Assembly: GCF_030122805.1 (NCBI RefSeq)
Contig: NZ_CP126080.1
Location: 439,001 to 503,000, forward strand
Origin: Mesobacillus sp. AQ2
GTDB taxonomy: Bacteria; Bacillota; Bacilli; Bacillales; Cytobacillaceae
Reading direction: 5' to 3'
Length of the DNA: 64,000 bases
Shown: positions 1 to 9,256 of the stretch, piece by piece
Numbering within the stretch: the stretch's first letter is position 1
Layout: the number at the start of each line of letters is the position of its first letter
Position numbers and translations under genes: made by a program
The notes under the pieces: generated by a model
Database searches by the model: none
Told to the model about the DNA's origin: nothing
The model's input: only the letters and a program-made list of their open reading frames with translations

Positions 1-54
1 AAATCAAGACAGTACACGAAAACATCGGATGAAAATGGGTTTGATGAGCTTTAG
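1..54 (+). CDS. 3' end of an unidentified gene
   Basis: Frame 1 is open from the window edge to a TAG at 52-54 and ends in a hydrophilic tail (KSRQYTKTSDENGFDEL). A terminator lies about 125 bases downstream. There is too little to identify a family, and the open stretch could be chance. Confidence 0.3.
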   Translation, partial: KSRQYTKTSDENGFDEL

Positions 55-178
55 AGGTGGCTATTGGTCCTGGTATCTAGTGCATATAATAGAGCCTTTA
101 GCTTCGAACTGGCTATTATTCCGAGTTTTGGCCGAAAACGCAATGACCTTGGAAAATTACCAGAAATATATTTTACGG

Positions 179-209
179 AAAAAGCCATGATTCTGATCAT
201 GGCTTTTTT
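179..209 (+). terminator. Intrinsic terminator
   Basis: A 12-bp perfect stem (AAAAAGCCATGA with TCATGGCTTTTT) and 6-base loop run into T6. It probably ends transcription of whatever enters from the left. The interval from 55 to 385 otherwise holds nothing recognisable apart from the promoter region of the next gene. Confidence 0.8.
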
Positions 210-385
210 GTGCCCATGACTCATGATGCTGGCATCTGGGTGACGAAAAATGACGAGCTGATTTTCGAAAAGTTTTCCACTTGTTAAATGAAATTTCAAA
301 TTGATAAGAAAGTGACTTTCCTCCTCTGTATAAGAACCTATGGAAAATAGAAAAATAACGGAAAAACGAATGAGAGAATGATGGC

Positions 386-1402
386 ATGCAACTAAAAGAA
401 TTAGAAAATAAAACCGTTTTGATTTGGAAAATGGCTATTGCCTCGGCAATTTCCTGGGAGGTAGCCAAGCTGGTTGGCTCAGATCACCCTTACCTGGCGC
501 CGCTTTCCGTTGTTTTATGCTTACAGACGACCGTCTATCAATCGATCTTTTTTTCGATTCACCGTGTTATCGGGACAGTGATTGGTGTCATAAAAACCGT
601 ATACCTTGTCAGCCGTTTAAGCATGAATGGCTGGATGCTGGGGCTATTGATGTTAGGTGGGACATTCATCGCAAAATGGCTGAGGCGTGATGAAACGGTA
701 TTGCATCAGGTAGCCCTCACGATTTTATTTATTTTCGTTTTTGAACGGAATTCAAAGGATTATGCGATGGACCGGATTGTAGATACCATTGTTGGGGCAG
801 TGATTGCTTTATTGATTCACATGTTTTTCTATCCTCCGGATTACACAAAACAGGCAGCTGCGTCCGTTGGAAGACTGACACGGCAGATATCAGACATATT
901 TGCGGAAGTTTCGCACTGGATTGAATTTGAATGGGGACAGGGGAAATCGACTGAAGTCGAGAACAGCATAAACCAATTCCAGCAAGAGCTAAGCACCGCC
1001 AAGACCTTGTTGAAGAGCGCCTCCAAAAGCCTGAAGTTCAATCCTTTTGGAAAAAAGCATAAATTCAACATTTCCAGATGCCAATCAGAAATGAAAAAGC
1101 TAGAGAAAGCACATACCTATCTATCTACAGTCACCGGTACTTTTAAAAATTGGGAGAAAGAGCTCCTTTTAATGCCTGAAGAGCAAGCGGATATGGGAAG
1201 GCAAATAAAGAATTTCAGCAAGCATTTCAAGAATCTTGGGAATTCCCTTCAAATTGAGGCGGATAAGTGGGACAAAACAGAACAAGCAACCCTGTATAAT
1301 GTGCTTAATTCCGAATTGCAGGCATTACCGCAGGTTTCCCACGAGGGATTTAAGGGATCATTCTATGTCGCAACCAGGAATTTCTTAAAAGAATTAATAT
1401 AA
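386..1402 (+). CDS. FUSC-type aromatic acid exporter family protein
   Basis: The 338-residue protein has several hydrophobic segments in about the first 150 residues, then a long hydrophilic, partly coiled-coil C-terminal half. This is the architecture of the aromatic acid exporter / DUF939 branch of the fusaric acid resistance (FUSC) superfamily, also seen in B. subtilis YqjA. These proteins are inner-membrane and are presumed to export aromatic acids; the substrate here is unknown. The ATG at 386 follows GAGAATGATGGC, a modest ribosome binding site. It stands as a single gene upstream of the xanthine dehydrogenase operon, separated by about 55 bases without a clear terminator, so read-through is possible. 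Confidence 0.75.
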   Translation: MQLKELENKTVLIWKMAIASAISWEVAKLVGSDHPYLAPLSVVLCLQTTVYQSIFFSIHRVIGTVIGVIKTVYLVSRLSMNGWMLGLLMLGGTFIAKWLRRDETVLHQVALTILFIFVFERNSKDYAMDRIVDTIVGAVIALLIHMFFYPPDYTKQAAASVGRLTRQISDIFAEVSHWIEFEWGQGKSTEVENSINQFQQELSTAKTLLKSASKSLKFNPFGKKHKFNISRCQSEMKKLEKAHTYLSTVTGTFKNWEKELLLMPEEQADMGRQIKNFSKHFKNLGNSLQIEADKWDKTEQATLYNVLNSELQALPQVSHEGFKGSFYVATRNFLKELI

Positions 1403-1458
1403 AATTTTGTGATGCAGAATATTCATATAGAGATGTGTATATAAAGTGGGGGGAACTC

Positions 1459-2484
1459 GTGGAGGATCTATATCGGATTTTGGAAACAATCGGTTGTTCC
1501 GATCAACAGCCTATGGTGCTCGCGACTATTATTCTTGTAAAAGGGTCCGCCTATAAGAAGGAAGGATCCATGATGCTGATACTGGATAACAATCGGACAG
1601 TAGGAACATTGACAGCAGGCTGCCTGGAAGAGGATCTTAATGAAAGAGCGAAACAAGTCTGGTGTGAAGGGCGAACATGTACCGTTGAATATGATTTGAG
1701 CGCTGAAGACGATTCGTCATGGGGTCAGGGAGCAGGCTGCAATGGGGTGATCACGGTTTTATTGGAGCCTGTGGCAGGAGAATTGCGGCAAAACCTTCTG
1801 TTGTTAAAAAATAGACTGGAGGAAAAACAGAAAGTAGCCAGAATCACCCGCTTCACCAAAAGCCTCGAGCAATTGGAAGACTTCTATGCGGTTGAAGATG
1901 GTTCAAACTTCGGAATCGGCGAGTTTTTTGAAGCCATTGATGAAGGAGTCCATCCTTACGATCTAAAAAATGGCTTAATTAGGAGCAAGCATGACTCCGA
2001 TTTATTTTTCATTCATGAAATCGCCCCGAAGCCGCTGTTATATGTCTTTGGGGCAGGAAAGGATGCGAAACCGCTAGTTTCATTGGCGTCACGTACTGGC
2101 TTTGAAGTTTGTGTGATTGATTGGCGCCCTGCTTTTTGCCATCATGATAGTTTCCCGGAGGCAAAGGAACTTATTGTAGGTCCTCCGGAAGAAGTTATGA
2201 AAACCCTCAGTTTTACTGAAAAGGATTTTGTGGTGGTGATGACCCATCAATTCCAAAAAGATCAATATATCCTTTCGCGGTTGCTGAACAAACCGTTGTT
2301 TTATTTAGGTGTGTTAGGTTCCCGGAAACGTACGCAGCGACTATTAGGAAGTGAGCGTATCCCTAATCATGTTTCCTCACCAGTTGGACTTACGATCGGG
2401 GCAGAGGGTCCTGAGGAAATAGCCGTCAGCATAGTGGCTGAGATGATCGGAAAAATGAGGACAACGGGGAAGGCTGATTCATGA
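1459..2484 (+). CDS. pucA: XdhC/CoxI-family xanthine dehydrogenase maturation protein
   Basis: This XdhC-family protein is about 341 residues long from the preferred start. XdhC proteins bind the molybdenum cofactor, help its sulfuration, and insert it into xanthine dehydrogenase. The sequence shows the N-terminal XdhC/CoxI domain (TLTAGCLEEDL, GAGCNGVI) and a C-terminal Rossmann-like domain (LLYVFGAGKDAKPLV, GVLGSRKR). The open frame begins at a GTG at 1435, but the GTG at 1459 is preceded by GGGGGGAA at ideal spacing, so I prefer it. Its last codons overlap the next gene (ATGA at 2481), so the two are translationally coupled. It matches PucA of the B. subtilis puc operon. Confidence 0.88.
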   Translation: MEDLYRILETIGCSDQQPMVLATIILVKGSAYKKEGSMMLILDNNRTVGTLTAGCLEEDLNERAKQVWCEGRTCTVEYDLSAEDDSSWGQGAGCNGVITVLLEPVAGELRQNLLLLKNRLEEKQKVARITRFTKSLEQLEDFYAVEDGSNFGIGEFFEAIDEGVHPYDLKNGLIRSKHDSDLFFIHEIAPKPLLYVFGAGKDAKPLVSLASRTGFEVCVIDWRPAFCHHDSFPEAKELIVGPPEEVMKTLSFTEKDFVVVMTHQFQKDQYILSRLLNKPLFYLGVLGSRKRTQRLLGSERIPNHVSSPVGLTIGAEGPEEIAVSIVAEMIGKMRTTGKADS

Positions 2485-3083
2485 ACATTATCGGAATCTA
2501 TCTGGCAGCTGGCGAAAGCAGACGCATGGGCAGGGACAAACGGTACTTGCCTTATCATCAGCTTCCTTTAGGGTCCATTGCCCTGAAAGAAGCTTTGGAG
2601 TCGCATCTCGACCATATAATTGTGGTGACAAGAACGGAGGATTCGCTTGACTGGCTTCAGTGCAAGTCACTACCTGATAAATGGAGCCGAGTGGATTGTC
2701 TCCATGCGAGCGAAGGCCAGGGATTCTCGATTCAATGCGGCCTGAAGAAAGCCCTTGAAGCAAAAGCGAATGCTGTCATGATCCTTCTGGCAGACCAGCC
2801 TTTTATTAATAGAGAGGTAATAAATAATTTAATAGAGTCGTATAAAACAGAGCCCGGCTGTTTTTATATAGCGGCGGGGAAGGGGCAGATTCCTATGCCG
2901 CCGGTGTTGTTTTCTTCCGAATGCTTTCCGTATCTCCAAAAATTGAAGGGGGATCAAGGAGCAAGGAACATCATCCGTGGGGAGCTTTTTACTAAAGGCA
3001 AAATTATTGATTTCCATGAGCCGCTGCTTTTTTTCGATGTGGATACTGAAGAGGATTATTTTACTTTGCAAGCCTTGGAATGA
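2481..3083 (+). CDS. pucB: MobA-like nucleotidyltransferase for Mo cofactor
   Basis: The 200-residue protein has the NTP-transferase signature at its start (LAAGESRRMGRDKRYLP) and ADQPF near residue 105, which binds the metal-nucleotide. Family members such as MocA and PucB add CMP to molybdopterin to form the cytosine-dinucleotide cofactor, or prepare the cofactor for xanthine dehydrogenase. The start ATG overlaps the pucA stop by four bases. The gene sits where PucB lies in B. subtilis, so the role as partner enzyme of the dehydrogenase downstream is well supported by context. The exact nucleotide (CMP or GMP) cannot be read from sequence. Confidence 0.87.
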   Translation: MNIIGIYLAAGESRRMGRDKRYLPYHQLPLGSIALKEALESHLDHIIVVTRTEDSLDWLQCKSLPDKWSRVDCLHASEGQGFSIQCGLKKALEAKANAVMILLADQPFINREVINNLIESYKTEPGCFYIAAGKGQIPMPPVLFSSECFPYLQKLKGDQGARNIIRGELFTKGKIIDFHEPLLFFDVDTEEDYFTLQALE

Positions 3084-3101
3084 ACAAAGGGGGGAGTTTA
3101 G

Positions 3102-5423
3102 TTGGAGTATATTGGGAAGAGTGTCATTCGCAAGGACGCATATGAAAAAGTAACGGGAGCGGCAAAATATACCGGTGATTTTGGATCTCCGCGAACGTTG
3201 CACGCAAAAATGCTGATTAGTCCGTATGCCCATGCCACGATTATTTCGATCGATTTTTCGGAAGCCTGGAAAATCCCCGGAGTAAAAGCGATATTAGGTG
3301 GCGAACCATATCCTCTGGCAGGGGAGGAAATTAAGGACAGACCCCCACTCGCCTGCAAGAAGGTGAGATATCACGGCGAGCCTGTTGCGTTGGTGGTCGC
3401 TGAGACGCCCGTTAGTGCGAAAATGGCTGTGGATGCAATCAGAGTTACCTATGAGCCTCTTCCAGTTGTCAATTCCCCGACAGAAGCAATCAAAAAGGAT
3501 GCCCCCCTTGTCCATGAAAATATCGCAAGCTATGAAAAGATGCCGGGTGTTTACCCTGTTCCCAATACTAATATTGCAAATCTGAACAAAATACGAAAAG
3601 GAAACATAGAAAAGGGTTTTGGCGAAAGCGATGTGGTTGCCGAGTTCGCCATATCCTTCAGCCCATCCGACCATGCAGCGATGGAAACCCGGAGTACAAT
3701 AGCCGAAATCCGTCCGGACGGAACAGTCGTTTTTATGGCTTCAACCCAGGCTCCTTATGCCATAAAAAAACTAATGGATTGGTATTTTGGAATTGAGCCT
3801 GGTAAAGTCATCGTCAATACGCCATTCGTCGGCGGTGCCTATGGCGGGAAAGCCTCGGTCCAATTAGAGGTGCTTGCTTACTTAGCTTCAAAAGCAGTCA
3901 GCGGTCGCCCTGTCAAACTTGTCAACACAAGAGAAGAGGATATGATTACTTCACCCGTACATATCGGGCTTGACGCAACTGTAAAATTAGGTGCGACAAG
4001 CGATGGAAAGCTGAAGGCGGCGCAAATCCAATTCCTGTTCGATGGCGGTGCCTATTCCGACAAAGCAGTGGACATAAGCCGAGCAGGAGCGGTGGATTGT
4101 ACGGGTCCATATGAGATCGAAAATATATGGTGCAACTCTTACTGTATTTATACTAACCACCCTTATGCCGGGGCCTATCGGGGCTATAGCCATTCTGAAG
4201 TACTGTTTGCCTTTGAACGGACAATGGATGTACTGGCTGAAAAATTATCGATGGATCCGCTTGAGCTGCGCTATATAAATTCGATCCTTCCTGGAGATAC
4301 CACGCCAACACAGGTTCAGCTTACTTCAAGCACGGTCGGCAACCTGCCTGAATGCATCCATCGATTGCGGGAATTGATGAATTGGCAAGAGGGGCAGCGG
4401 ATTCAAATAGATAGCCGAAGAATCAGAGTGAAGGGAGCATGCTGCATCTGGAAAACATCGACCTTTGATACCGATGCATCCTCCGGTGTGCTCCTTACTT
4501 TTAACTCTGACGGAAGCATTAACCTGATGTCCGGTGTGGTGGAAATTGGAACGGGGACGAAAACTGTGCTTGCGCAGATACTGGCTGAACGGATGAAGAT
4601 GGATATAAACAGGATCCATGTGAAAATGCTCGTTGATACTCAAACCACACCTGAACATTGGAAGACGGTCGGTAGCCGGGGGGTCTTCATGGCAGGGAGG
4701 GCAGTTCTCGAGGCGGCGGAGGATGCAATCCGGCAGCTCAAGGAGCGTGCGGCCTGTGTTTTAAGAGTTCCTGCTGTGGATCTGGAGGTCGCCAATGAGA
4801 AGGTGTATTTTATCGATAATCCGACTATCAGCCTGGAAATAAAGGATTTAGCTTATGGATATAAGTATCCGGCCGGAAACACACTTGGAGGACAGATCAT
4901 CGCCACTGGTACCTATACATTAACCCGGATCACCTATTTGGATCGGGAAACGGGGAAAGGAAACCCGGGACCCGAATGGACAGTAGCAGCCCAGGGAATC
5001 GAAGTGGAGCTGGATACCCGTGACTATACTTACCGGATCCTGAAAGCCTATTCTGTGATTGACATAGGTAAAGTAATGAATGAAAAAGCTGCTTTAGGCC
5101 AGGTAATGGGGGCGATGAGCATGGGTATTGCATTCGCGGGAAGGGAAACATTTGTATTTGATGAGTATGGCAGAGTACTGAATCCGCAGCTTCGGACCTA
5201 TCGGCCACTTCGTTATGGTGAGGAACCTGATTATATCATCGACTTCATCGAAACCCCTCATCTTGCGGCACCATACGGGGCTAGAGGAGCCGGTGAGCAT
5301 GGATTGCTGGGAATGCCTGCGGCGCTGGCGAATTGTTTATCTGTGGGACTTGGTGTTCAGCTGCAGCATCTTCCGCTAATTCCGGAACAATTATGGCGCA
5401 TGCGTGAAGGTGTAAAGCAATGA
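3102..5423 (+). CDS. pucD: Xanthine dehydrogenase, molybdopterin-binding subunit
   Basis: This is the large catalytic subunit, 773 residues, which hydroxylates hypoxanthine or xanthine at the molybdenum centre. Visible landmarks are the glycine-rich cofactor loop GGAYGGK near residue 247, the AGAYRGYSH segment near 353 that carries the conserved arginine, and the catalytic glutamate in GARGAGEHG near 731. The start is TTG at 3102, set by AAGGGGGGAG nine bases upstream. The stop overlaps the FAD-subunit start. In B. subtilis the order is pucC then pucD; here they are swapped. Substrate could also be another purine or heterocycle, but XdhC and PucB-like neighbours favour xanthine dehydrogenase. 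Confidence 0.9.
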   Translation: MEYIGKSVIRKDAYEKVTGAAKYTGDFGSPRTLHAKMLISPYAHATIISIDFSEAWKIPGVKAILGGEPYPLAGEEIKDRPPLACKKVRYHGEPVALVVAETPVSAKMAVDAIRVTYEPLPVVNSPTEAIKKDAPLVHENIASYEKMPGVYPVPNTNIANLNKIRKGNIEKGFGESDVVAEFAISFSPSDHAAMETRSTIAEIRPDGTVVFMASTQAPYAIKKLMDWYFGIEPGKVIVNTPFVGGAYGGKASVQLEVLAYLASKAVSGRPVKLVNTREEDMITSPVHIGLDATVKLGATSDGKLKAAQIQFLFDGGAYSDKAVDISRAGAVDCTGPYEIENIWCNSYCIYTNHPYAGAYRGYSHSEVLFAFERTMDVLAEKLSMDPLELRYINSILPGDTTPTQVQLTSSTVGNLPECIHRLRELMNWQEGQRIQIDSRRIRVKGACCIWKTSTFDTDASSGVLLTFNSDGSINLMSGVVEIGTGTKTVLAQILAERMKMDINRIHVKMLVDTQTTPEHWKTVGSRGVFMAGRAVLEAAEDAIRQLKERAACVLRVPAVDLEVANEKVYFIDNPTISLEIKDLAYGYKYPAGNTLGGQIIATGTYTLTRITYLDRETGKGNPGPEWTVAAQGIEVELDTRDYTYRILKAYSVIDIGKVMNEKAALGQVMGAMSMGIAFAGRETFVFDEYGRVLNPQLRTYRPLRYGEEPDYIIDFIETPHLAAPYGARGAGEHGLLGMPAALANCLSVGLGVQLQHLPLIPEQLWRMREGVKQ

Positions 5424-6250
5424 TCCCATTTAATTTTGAATATGTTAAACCACAAACGTTTCAGGAGGCTGTCAGGATTTTTCAGGATTTGAGAAGGGAT
5501 AAGAAAAAGCCAATGTACTTTTCAGGCGGAACCGAGTTGATTACTTTAGGAAGATTAAATCTTGTCTATACTGATGCGGCGATTGACTTAAAAGGAATTC
5601 CTGACTATTCTGCTCTATTCCTCCACGAGAATTATTTAGTCATTGGAGGAGGAGCGACCTTGACCTCCATTGAAGAGTCCAATCAATTTCCGCTGCTCGG
5701 CAAAACAGTCAGCGGGATTGCAGACAGGACCGCACGCAATAAAATCACTCTTGCGGGAAATATATGCGGTCAGATTTTTTACCGGGAAGCGATTTTGCCC
5801 CTGCTAGTTTCAGAGTGCATTTGTGTAATTGCCGGAGCGGAAGGAATCGTCTATAAGCCGATCAATAATATTTTTAATGGTGAAATCCAATTAAACGAAG
5901 AAGAATTTATTTTTTCGATCCTGATTGAAAAGAAGTATTTAACCAAACCATATGTAAGCATTAAAAGACGGAAACAATGGAACATTGGCTATCCGCTTGT
6001 GACAGTAGCCGCCATTAAAATAGAAGATGAAATCAGGATGGCATTCAGCGGAGTCTGTCCATTCCCGTTCCGTTCAAAAGAAATGGAGCTTGTGCTGAAT
6101 GACTTGGCCCTCTCAGTTGAGGAGAGAGCAGAGAAAGCAATGCCATTCGTCCCTGGACCTGTCCTGAATGATGTGGAGGGTTCAGCAGAGTACCGCTTAT
6201 TTGTGTTGAAAAATACGATTATTGATGCGATTCAGGCAGTTGGAGGGTGA
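5420..6250 (+). CDS. pucC: Xanthine dehydrogenase, FAD-binding subunit
   Basis: The 276-residue FAD-binding medium subunit of the molybdenum hydroxylase carries electrons from the iron-sulfur centres to FAD and NAD. The FAD-phosphate loops are visible as YFSGGTELITLGR near residue 40 and LVIGGGATLTSIE near 77, with RNKITLAGNICG near 113. The last is the CO dehydrogenase flavoprotein type motif. Start ATG 5420 overlaps the stop of the large subunit (ATGA), and its stop lies just before the start of the 2Fe-2S subunit. The tight spacing indicates co-translation of the three subunits. Confidence 0.88.
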   Translation: MIPFNFEYVKPQTFQEAVRIFQDLRRDKKKPMYFSGGTELITLGRLNLVYTDAAIDLKGIPDYSALFLHENYLVIGGGATLTSIEESNQFPLLGKTVSGIADRTARNKITLAGNICGQIFYREAILPLLVSECICVIAGAEGIVYKPINNIFNGEIQLNEEEFIFSILIEKKYLTKPYVSIKRRKQWNIGYPLVTVAAIKIEDEIRMAFSGVCPFPFRSKEMELVLNDLALSVEERAEKAMPFVPGPVLNDVEGSAEYRLFVLKNTIIDAIQAVGG

Positions 6251-6255
6251 TTAAT

Positions 6256-6720
6256 ATGTCCAATGATGCAGTTACTAGTGTTTCGCTCATAGTTAACAAC
6301 GATGAAAATAACCTGACTATTAGACCAGCTGATACGCTGTTGTATGTCATCAGAGTAAGACTTGGGCTAACAGGTGCAAAGCCTGGATGCTTGAATGGCG
6401 ATTGCGGAGCCTGCACGATACTGGCAGATGGCGTTCCAATGAAATCCTGTCTGATGCTCGCCGTCGAAGCAGAGGGGAAAGAAATCACCACCATTGAAGG
6501 TCTTGAAGACACACCGATTCAGAGAGCTTTTATTGAAAAATTTGGCTTTCAATGCGGCTACTGTACATCCGGATTTCTGATGAACTGCCATGGACTCGTC
6601 AATAAAAAACCAGGGGCAGACGAAGCTGAAATAAAAGACTGGCTCGAATCAAACATATGCCGCTGCACAGGTTATAAAGAAATCAGGGAAGCTGTTTTTT
6701 CCGTTTTAAGACATGAATAA
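6256..6720 (+). CDS. pucE: Xanthine dehydrogenase, 2Fe-2S subunit
   Basis: The small subunit of 154 residues holds two 2Fe-2S clusters. The plant-ferredoxin-type site is CLNGDCGAC starting near residue 45. The second, helical cluster is made by CGYC near 100 and CRC near 135. The frame is open from GTG 6247, overlapping pucC, but ATG 6256 has the ideal site GGAGGGTGAT upstream, so I choose it. It is the last gene of the operon. No PucR-like regulator, purine permease or uricase gene is in the window, so control of the operon cannot be judged. Confidence 0.9.
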   Translation: MSNDAVTSVSLIVNNDENNLTIRPADTLLYVIRVRLGLTGAKPGCLNGDCGACTILADGVPMKSCLMLAVEAEGKEITTIEGLEDTPIQRAFIEKFGFQCGYCTSGFLMNCHGLVNKKPGADEAEIKDWLESNICRCTGYKEIREAVFSVLRHE

Positions 6721-6872
6721 ATAAGTACCTGTGCTTCTTTTTGAGAGGGGAAAAGTCCGTTCCTATGCTTCTTTGGCTGCAAAACCGTTTTTATCCTACT
6801 TTCCAGCACATGAAGTAAATATGCTACAATTGAACAATACTAGTGATGAGGCAAGCTATAGGAGGACTTCCA

Positions 6873-7358
6873 ATGCTAAACAATGATATATTGATCCGTT
6901 TACGTTACGCCCTGGATATCAAGGATACCGATATGGCGGAGATGTTCAGGCTTGGCGGCGTGGACATGAGGAAAGAAGATGTGCAGCTGATGCTGAAGAA
7001 AGTGGATGAAGATGAGTACGATGAACTGCCCGAGGATTACATAAGGGTCAACAATGCGATGATGGAGCAGTTCTTGAATGGCCTGGTTACGTTTAAAAGA
7101 GGGAAACGGCCTGGGGAAACGGGTGCTCCGCCTTTGACTGGGGAAAGTGTGAATAACCAGCTGTTAAAGAAGGTGAAAATTGCCCTGTCGCTGACGAGCG
7201 AGGACATCCTTGAGCTTTTCGATCTTGCCGGTGTCCGGGTTTCCAAAGGCGAGCTTGGAGCGATTTTGCGGAAGGAAGGGCATAAGAATTACCGTGAATG
7301 CGGTGATAAGTTCGCCCGTAATTTCCTGAAAGGCCTGACCTTGAAGAATAGGGAATAA
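6873..7358 (+). CDS. DUF1456 family protein (YehS-like)
   Basis: The 161-residue protein is built of two similar halves of about 70 residues. Each begins with LRYALDI or VKIALSL and continues with D-x-M-A-E-M-F or DILELFD. This tandem pattern is typical of DUF1456 proteins such as E. coli YehS, whose function is unknown. The ATG at 6873 follows a perfect AGGAGG eight bases upstream; earlier in-frame codons lack a site. It is a single gene ended by a strong shared hairpin with the convergent cysteine dioxygenase. Confidence 0.8.
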   Translation: MLNNDILIRLRYALDIKDTDMAEMFRLGGVDMRKEDVQLMLKKVDEDEYDELPEDYIRVNNAMMEQFLNGLVTFKRGKRPGETGAPPLTGESVNNQLLKKVKIALSLTSEDILELFDLAGVRVSKGELGAILRKEGHKNYRECGDKFARNFLKGLTLKNRE

Positions 7359-7361
7359 GGA

Positions 7362-7408
7362 AAGCATGGGGACGTGGTGCAGTTCAGCGTCCCTATGCTT
7401 CTTTTTTT
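7362..7408 (+). terminator. Bidirectional terminator
   Basis: A long stem pairs AAGCATGGGGACG with CGTCCCTATGCTT and is followed by T7 on the plus strand. It sits between convergent genes and overlaps the end of the cysteine dioxygenase gene, so it can serve both. Confidence 0.8.
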
Positions 7409-7953
7409 AGCTTGATTTCTTTCAGTTTTTGGTGCTGTTCATCTGGCCACCATGCTCCGCAATCATCTGAAACAACACAGGCTGCGCATTTTTCGAGGTC
7501 GTAGACTTTCATTCCGCTGATTGGCGGGGAATAGAGATGGAGGGTAACGAGTCCCTCTGTACCATCACCCTGCATTTTATGGACACCATTTTTAGGCGCG
7601 AAAAAAAGCTGATCTCGATGATGGTACTCCTTGAACAACTCCTTCGGAAGCTTGCTGTTCTTGACTTCGTAGACGTAGTTGATGGAAGTCCCGTTCAGGA
7701 CGTGGATCCAACCATGGGAATCGCCGTGGTCATGGGGAGCACATTCTAAATCCGACCAGTTCATCACAAGCAGCTCGACATCCTCACTTTTGTACAGAAG
7801 CTTGCGGTAATAAGGCTTTCCGGATGGCGATTCAAGGAATGTCTCCAACTCTTCAATCGTCATATTGATTTTAGCCAGCGCTTCCTTCATCTCTTGCCTG
7901 GAAGGATTCTTTAAAGAATCTAACACATTCCTTGCCTTATGATTCAAATTCAT
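7393..7953 (-). CDS. Cysteine dioxygenase family protein (cupin)
   Basis: The protein is about 186 residues with the iron-binding cupin pattern HDHGDSHGW (His-x-His) and a later histidine in LVTLHLYSPPI. It resembles type I cysteine dioxygenase, which oxidises cysteine to cysteine sulfinate with oxygen. The frame opens at 7974, where ATG overlaps the stop of the upstream EamA gene. The ATG at 7953 has a good site (GGTGGGAG) and is the likelier start. The gene forms a two-gene unit with the EamA permease, which may import or export a sulfur compound; that link is inference. Confidence 0.83.
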   Translation of the reverse strand: MNLNHKARNVLDSLKNPSRQEMKEALAKINMTIEELETFLESPSGKPYYRKLLYKSEDVELLVMNWSDLECAPHDHGDSHGWIHVLNGTSINYVYEVKNSKLPKELFKEYHHRDQLFFAPKNGVHKMQGDGTEGLVTLHLYSPPISGMKVYDLEKCAACVVSDDCGAWWPDEQHQKLKEIKLKKEA

Positions 7954-7970
7954 GGGCACTCCCACCTTCT

Positions 7971-8891
7971 TCATTTTTTAAAAATGACACTCGCTACTAA
8001 ACGTGCAAGACCGCCATTGACAATGGCCACTCCTATCATAATTATGATTCCGCCGGCCGCACTTATGAGGATAAATTTTTCATGTAAAAGAATAATGGCC
8101 GCAATCAGGGTGACCAGCGGTTCAAGGTAAATGAAAATAGATACCCTTGATGCATCCAATACCTCAAGCGCCTTTCCCCAATACCAATACCCAATTCCAG
8201 AAACGAATATCCCGAGGAACAAAAGGTGGGCCCACTCTGTCTGTGTCAGCAGAGGAATCGACTCCCAGCCTTTGTTCCGGACCATAAAAGGGAGAGTGAG
8301 AATGAAGCCGATCAAGCTCATGTAGAATGTAACAACGAGAGCGGGATAGGGGATTTGCAGCTTTTTTAAAAGGATCGAATATACTGCCCAGTTCAGCGTA
8401 CTAATGATCATCAGGATGAAGCCGATGTTAAGGGCGAATTCGAACGAATGACCGCTTCGGGTGGTCGTGACGATAAAAACGCCTGAGATTGCCACCAGCA
8501 TTCCAAGCGCTTTTTTTAAATCCATCTTTTCATGCAAAAATAACACTGAAAGAAGGACGGTGAAAATCGGTGAGAACGAAATCAGCCATCCGGCAGAAGA
8601 GGCATTGATCGTCAACAAAGACGTTGCCTGCAGGACCTGATGAATGAACACACCCAGAATCCCGAGGACAACCAGATGAGGGATGTAACCAATCGAAATA
8701 CGGAGCCGGGAACGATTGAGCAGCAAAATCATCAGCAGAAACAAAGCACCGATGCCAAAGCGAAGCACCAACAGGGAATAGGGGTCAAGCTTTCCGAGAA
8801 CGGCTTTCGCAGAAACAAAGGAAACTCCCCAAAAACTGACTGATAGTAAAGCATAAAAAGAAGCAGTAAGCCTGGTTCGAAACGGTAACAT
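7971..8891 (-). CDS. EamA/DMT family permease
   Basis: The 306-residue protein has about ten hydrophobic segments arranged as two repeated five-helix halves, the EamA (drug/metabolite transporter) fold. The N-terminal LSVSFWGVSFVSAK and the second-half start LNWAVYSILLKKL are typical. Substrates of the family include amino acids and metabolites and cannot be predicted here. Its stop overlaps the start region of the cysteine dioxygenase gene, so the two are an operon read on the minus strand. Start ATG at 8891 follows AGAAAGGATTCC. Confidence 0.83.
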   Translation of the reverse strand: MLPFRTRLTASFYALLSVSFWGVSFVSAKAVLGKLDPYSLLVLRFGIGALFLLMILLLNRSRLRISIGYIPHLVVLGILGVFIHQVLQATSLLTINASSAGWLISFSPIFTVLLSVLFLHEKMDLKKALGMLVAISGVFIVTTTRSGHSFEFALNIGFILMIISTLNWAVYSILLKKLQIPYPALVVTFYMSLIGFILTLPFMVRNKGWESIPLLTQTEWAHLLFLGIFVSGIGYWYWGKALEVLDASRVSIFIYLEPLVTLIAAIILLHEKFILISAAGGIIIMIGVAIVNGGLARLVASVIFKK

Positions 8892-8973
8892 AACACGGAA
8901 TCCTTTCTGAAGGACAAGTTTTCTATCATCCTATGCCTGTCCTAATGAAAGAAGAAGTGTGAAAAATACTACA

Positions 8974-9002
8974 TTTACAAAATTATGCAAAGCTGAGATA
9001 AT
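8974..9002 (+). promoter_or_regulatory. Sigma-A promoter for the ABC-F leader
   Basis: A -35 element TTTACA (8974-8979), a 17-base spacer and a -10 element GATAAT (8997-9002) are each one base from consensus. The promoter precedes a leader of about 360 bases. Confidence 0.65.
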
Positions 9003-9034
9003 AAAGCAAATGGTTTAGGAGGGAAAGTAAGTTT

Positions 9035-9058
9035 ATGGAACCAACATCTAATTGCTGA
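9035..9058 (+). CDS. Upstream leader peptide ORF (7 aa)
   Basis: The ORF encodes MEPTSNC and stops at TGA. It has a strong AGGAGGG site 11 bases upstream and lies about 25 bases after the predicted transcription start. Its last codons form one side of the long-range helix described for the leader, which suits a translation sensor rather than a functional peptide. Confidence 0.5.
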   Translation: MEPTSNC

Positions 9059-9230
9059 TTATTAATTTTATTAATAAGAATTTTGTATTGAGTGTACAAA
9101 GCCTATTTGCATAGGTTTATTTCGTTATGCTCTTTATGGAATTACGGCAATTAGAAGAAAACTTACTTTACTGAATCGGGATAGGTGTATTTTCGCATGG
9201 CTTATTTTGGCCTGCTGAAGATGTTGATTC

Positions 9231-9256
9231 AAGACTGTAGGGATTTCTGCAGTCTT
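9231..9256 (+). terminator. Leader terminator before ABC-F
   Basis: A 10-bp stem (AAGACTGTAG with CTGCAGTCTT, one wobble) has a 6-base loop and T6. Nothing upstream of it is coded except the 7-codon ORF, so its likely role is premature termination in the leader. Confidence 0.75.
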
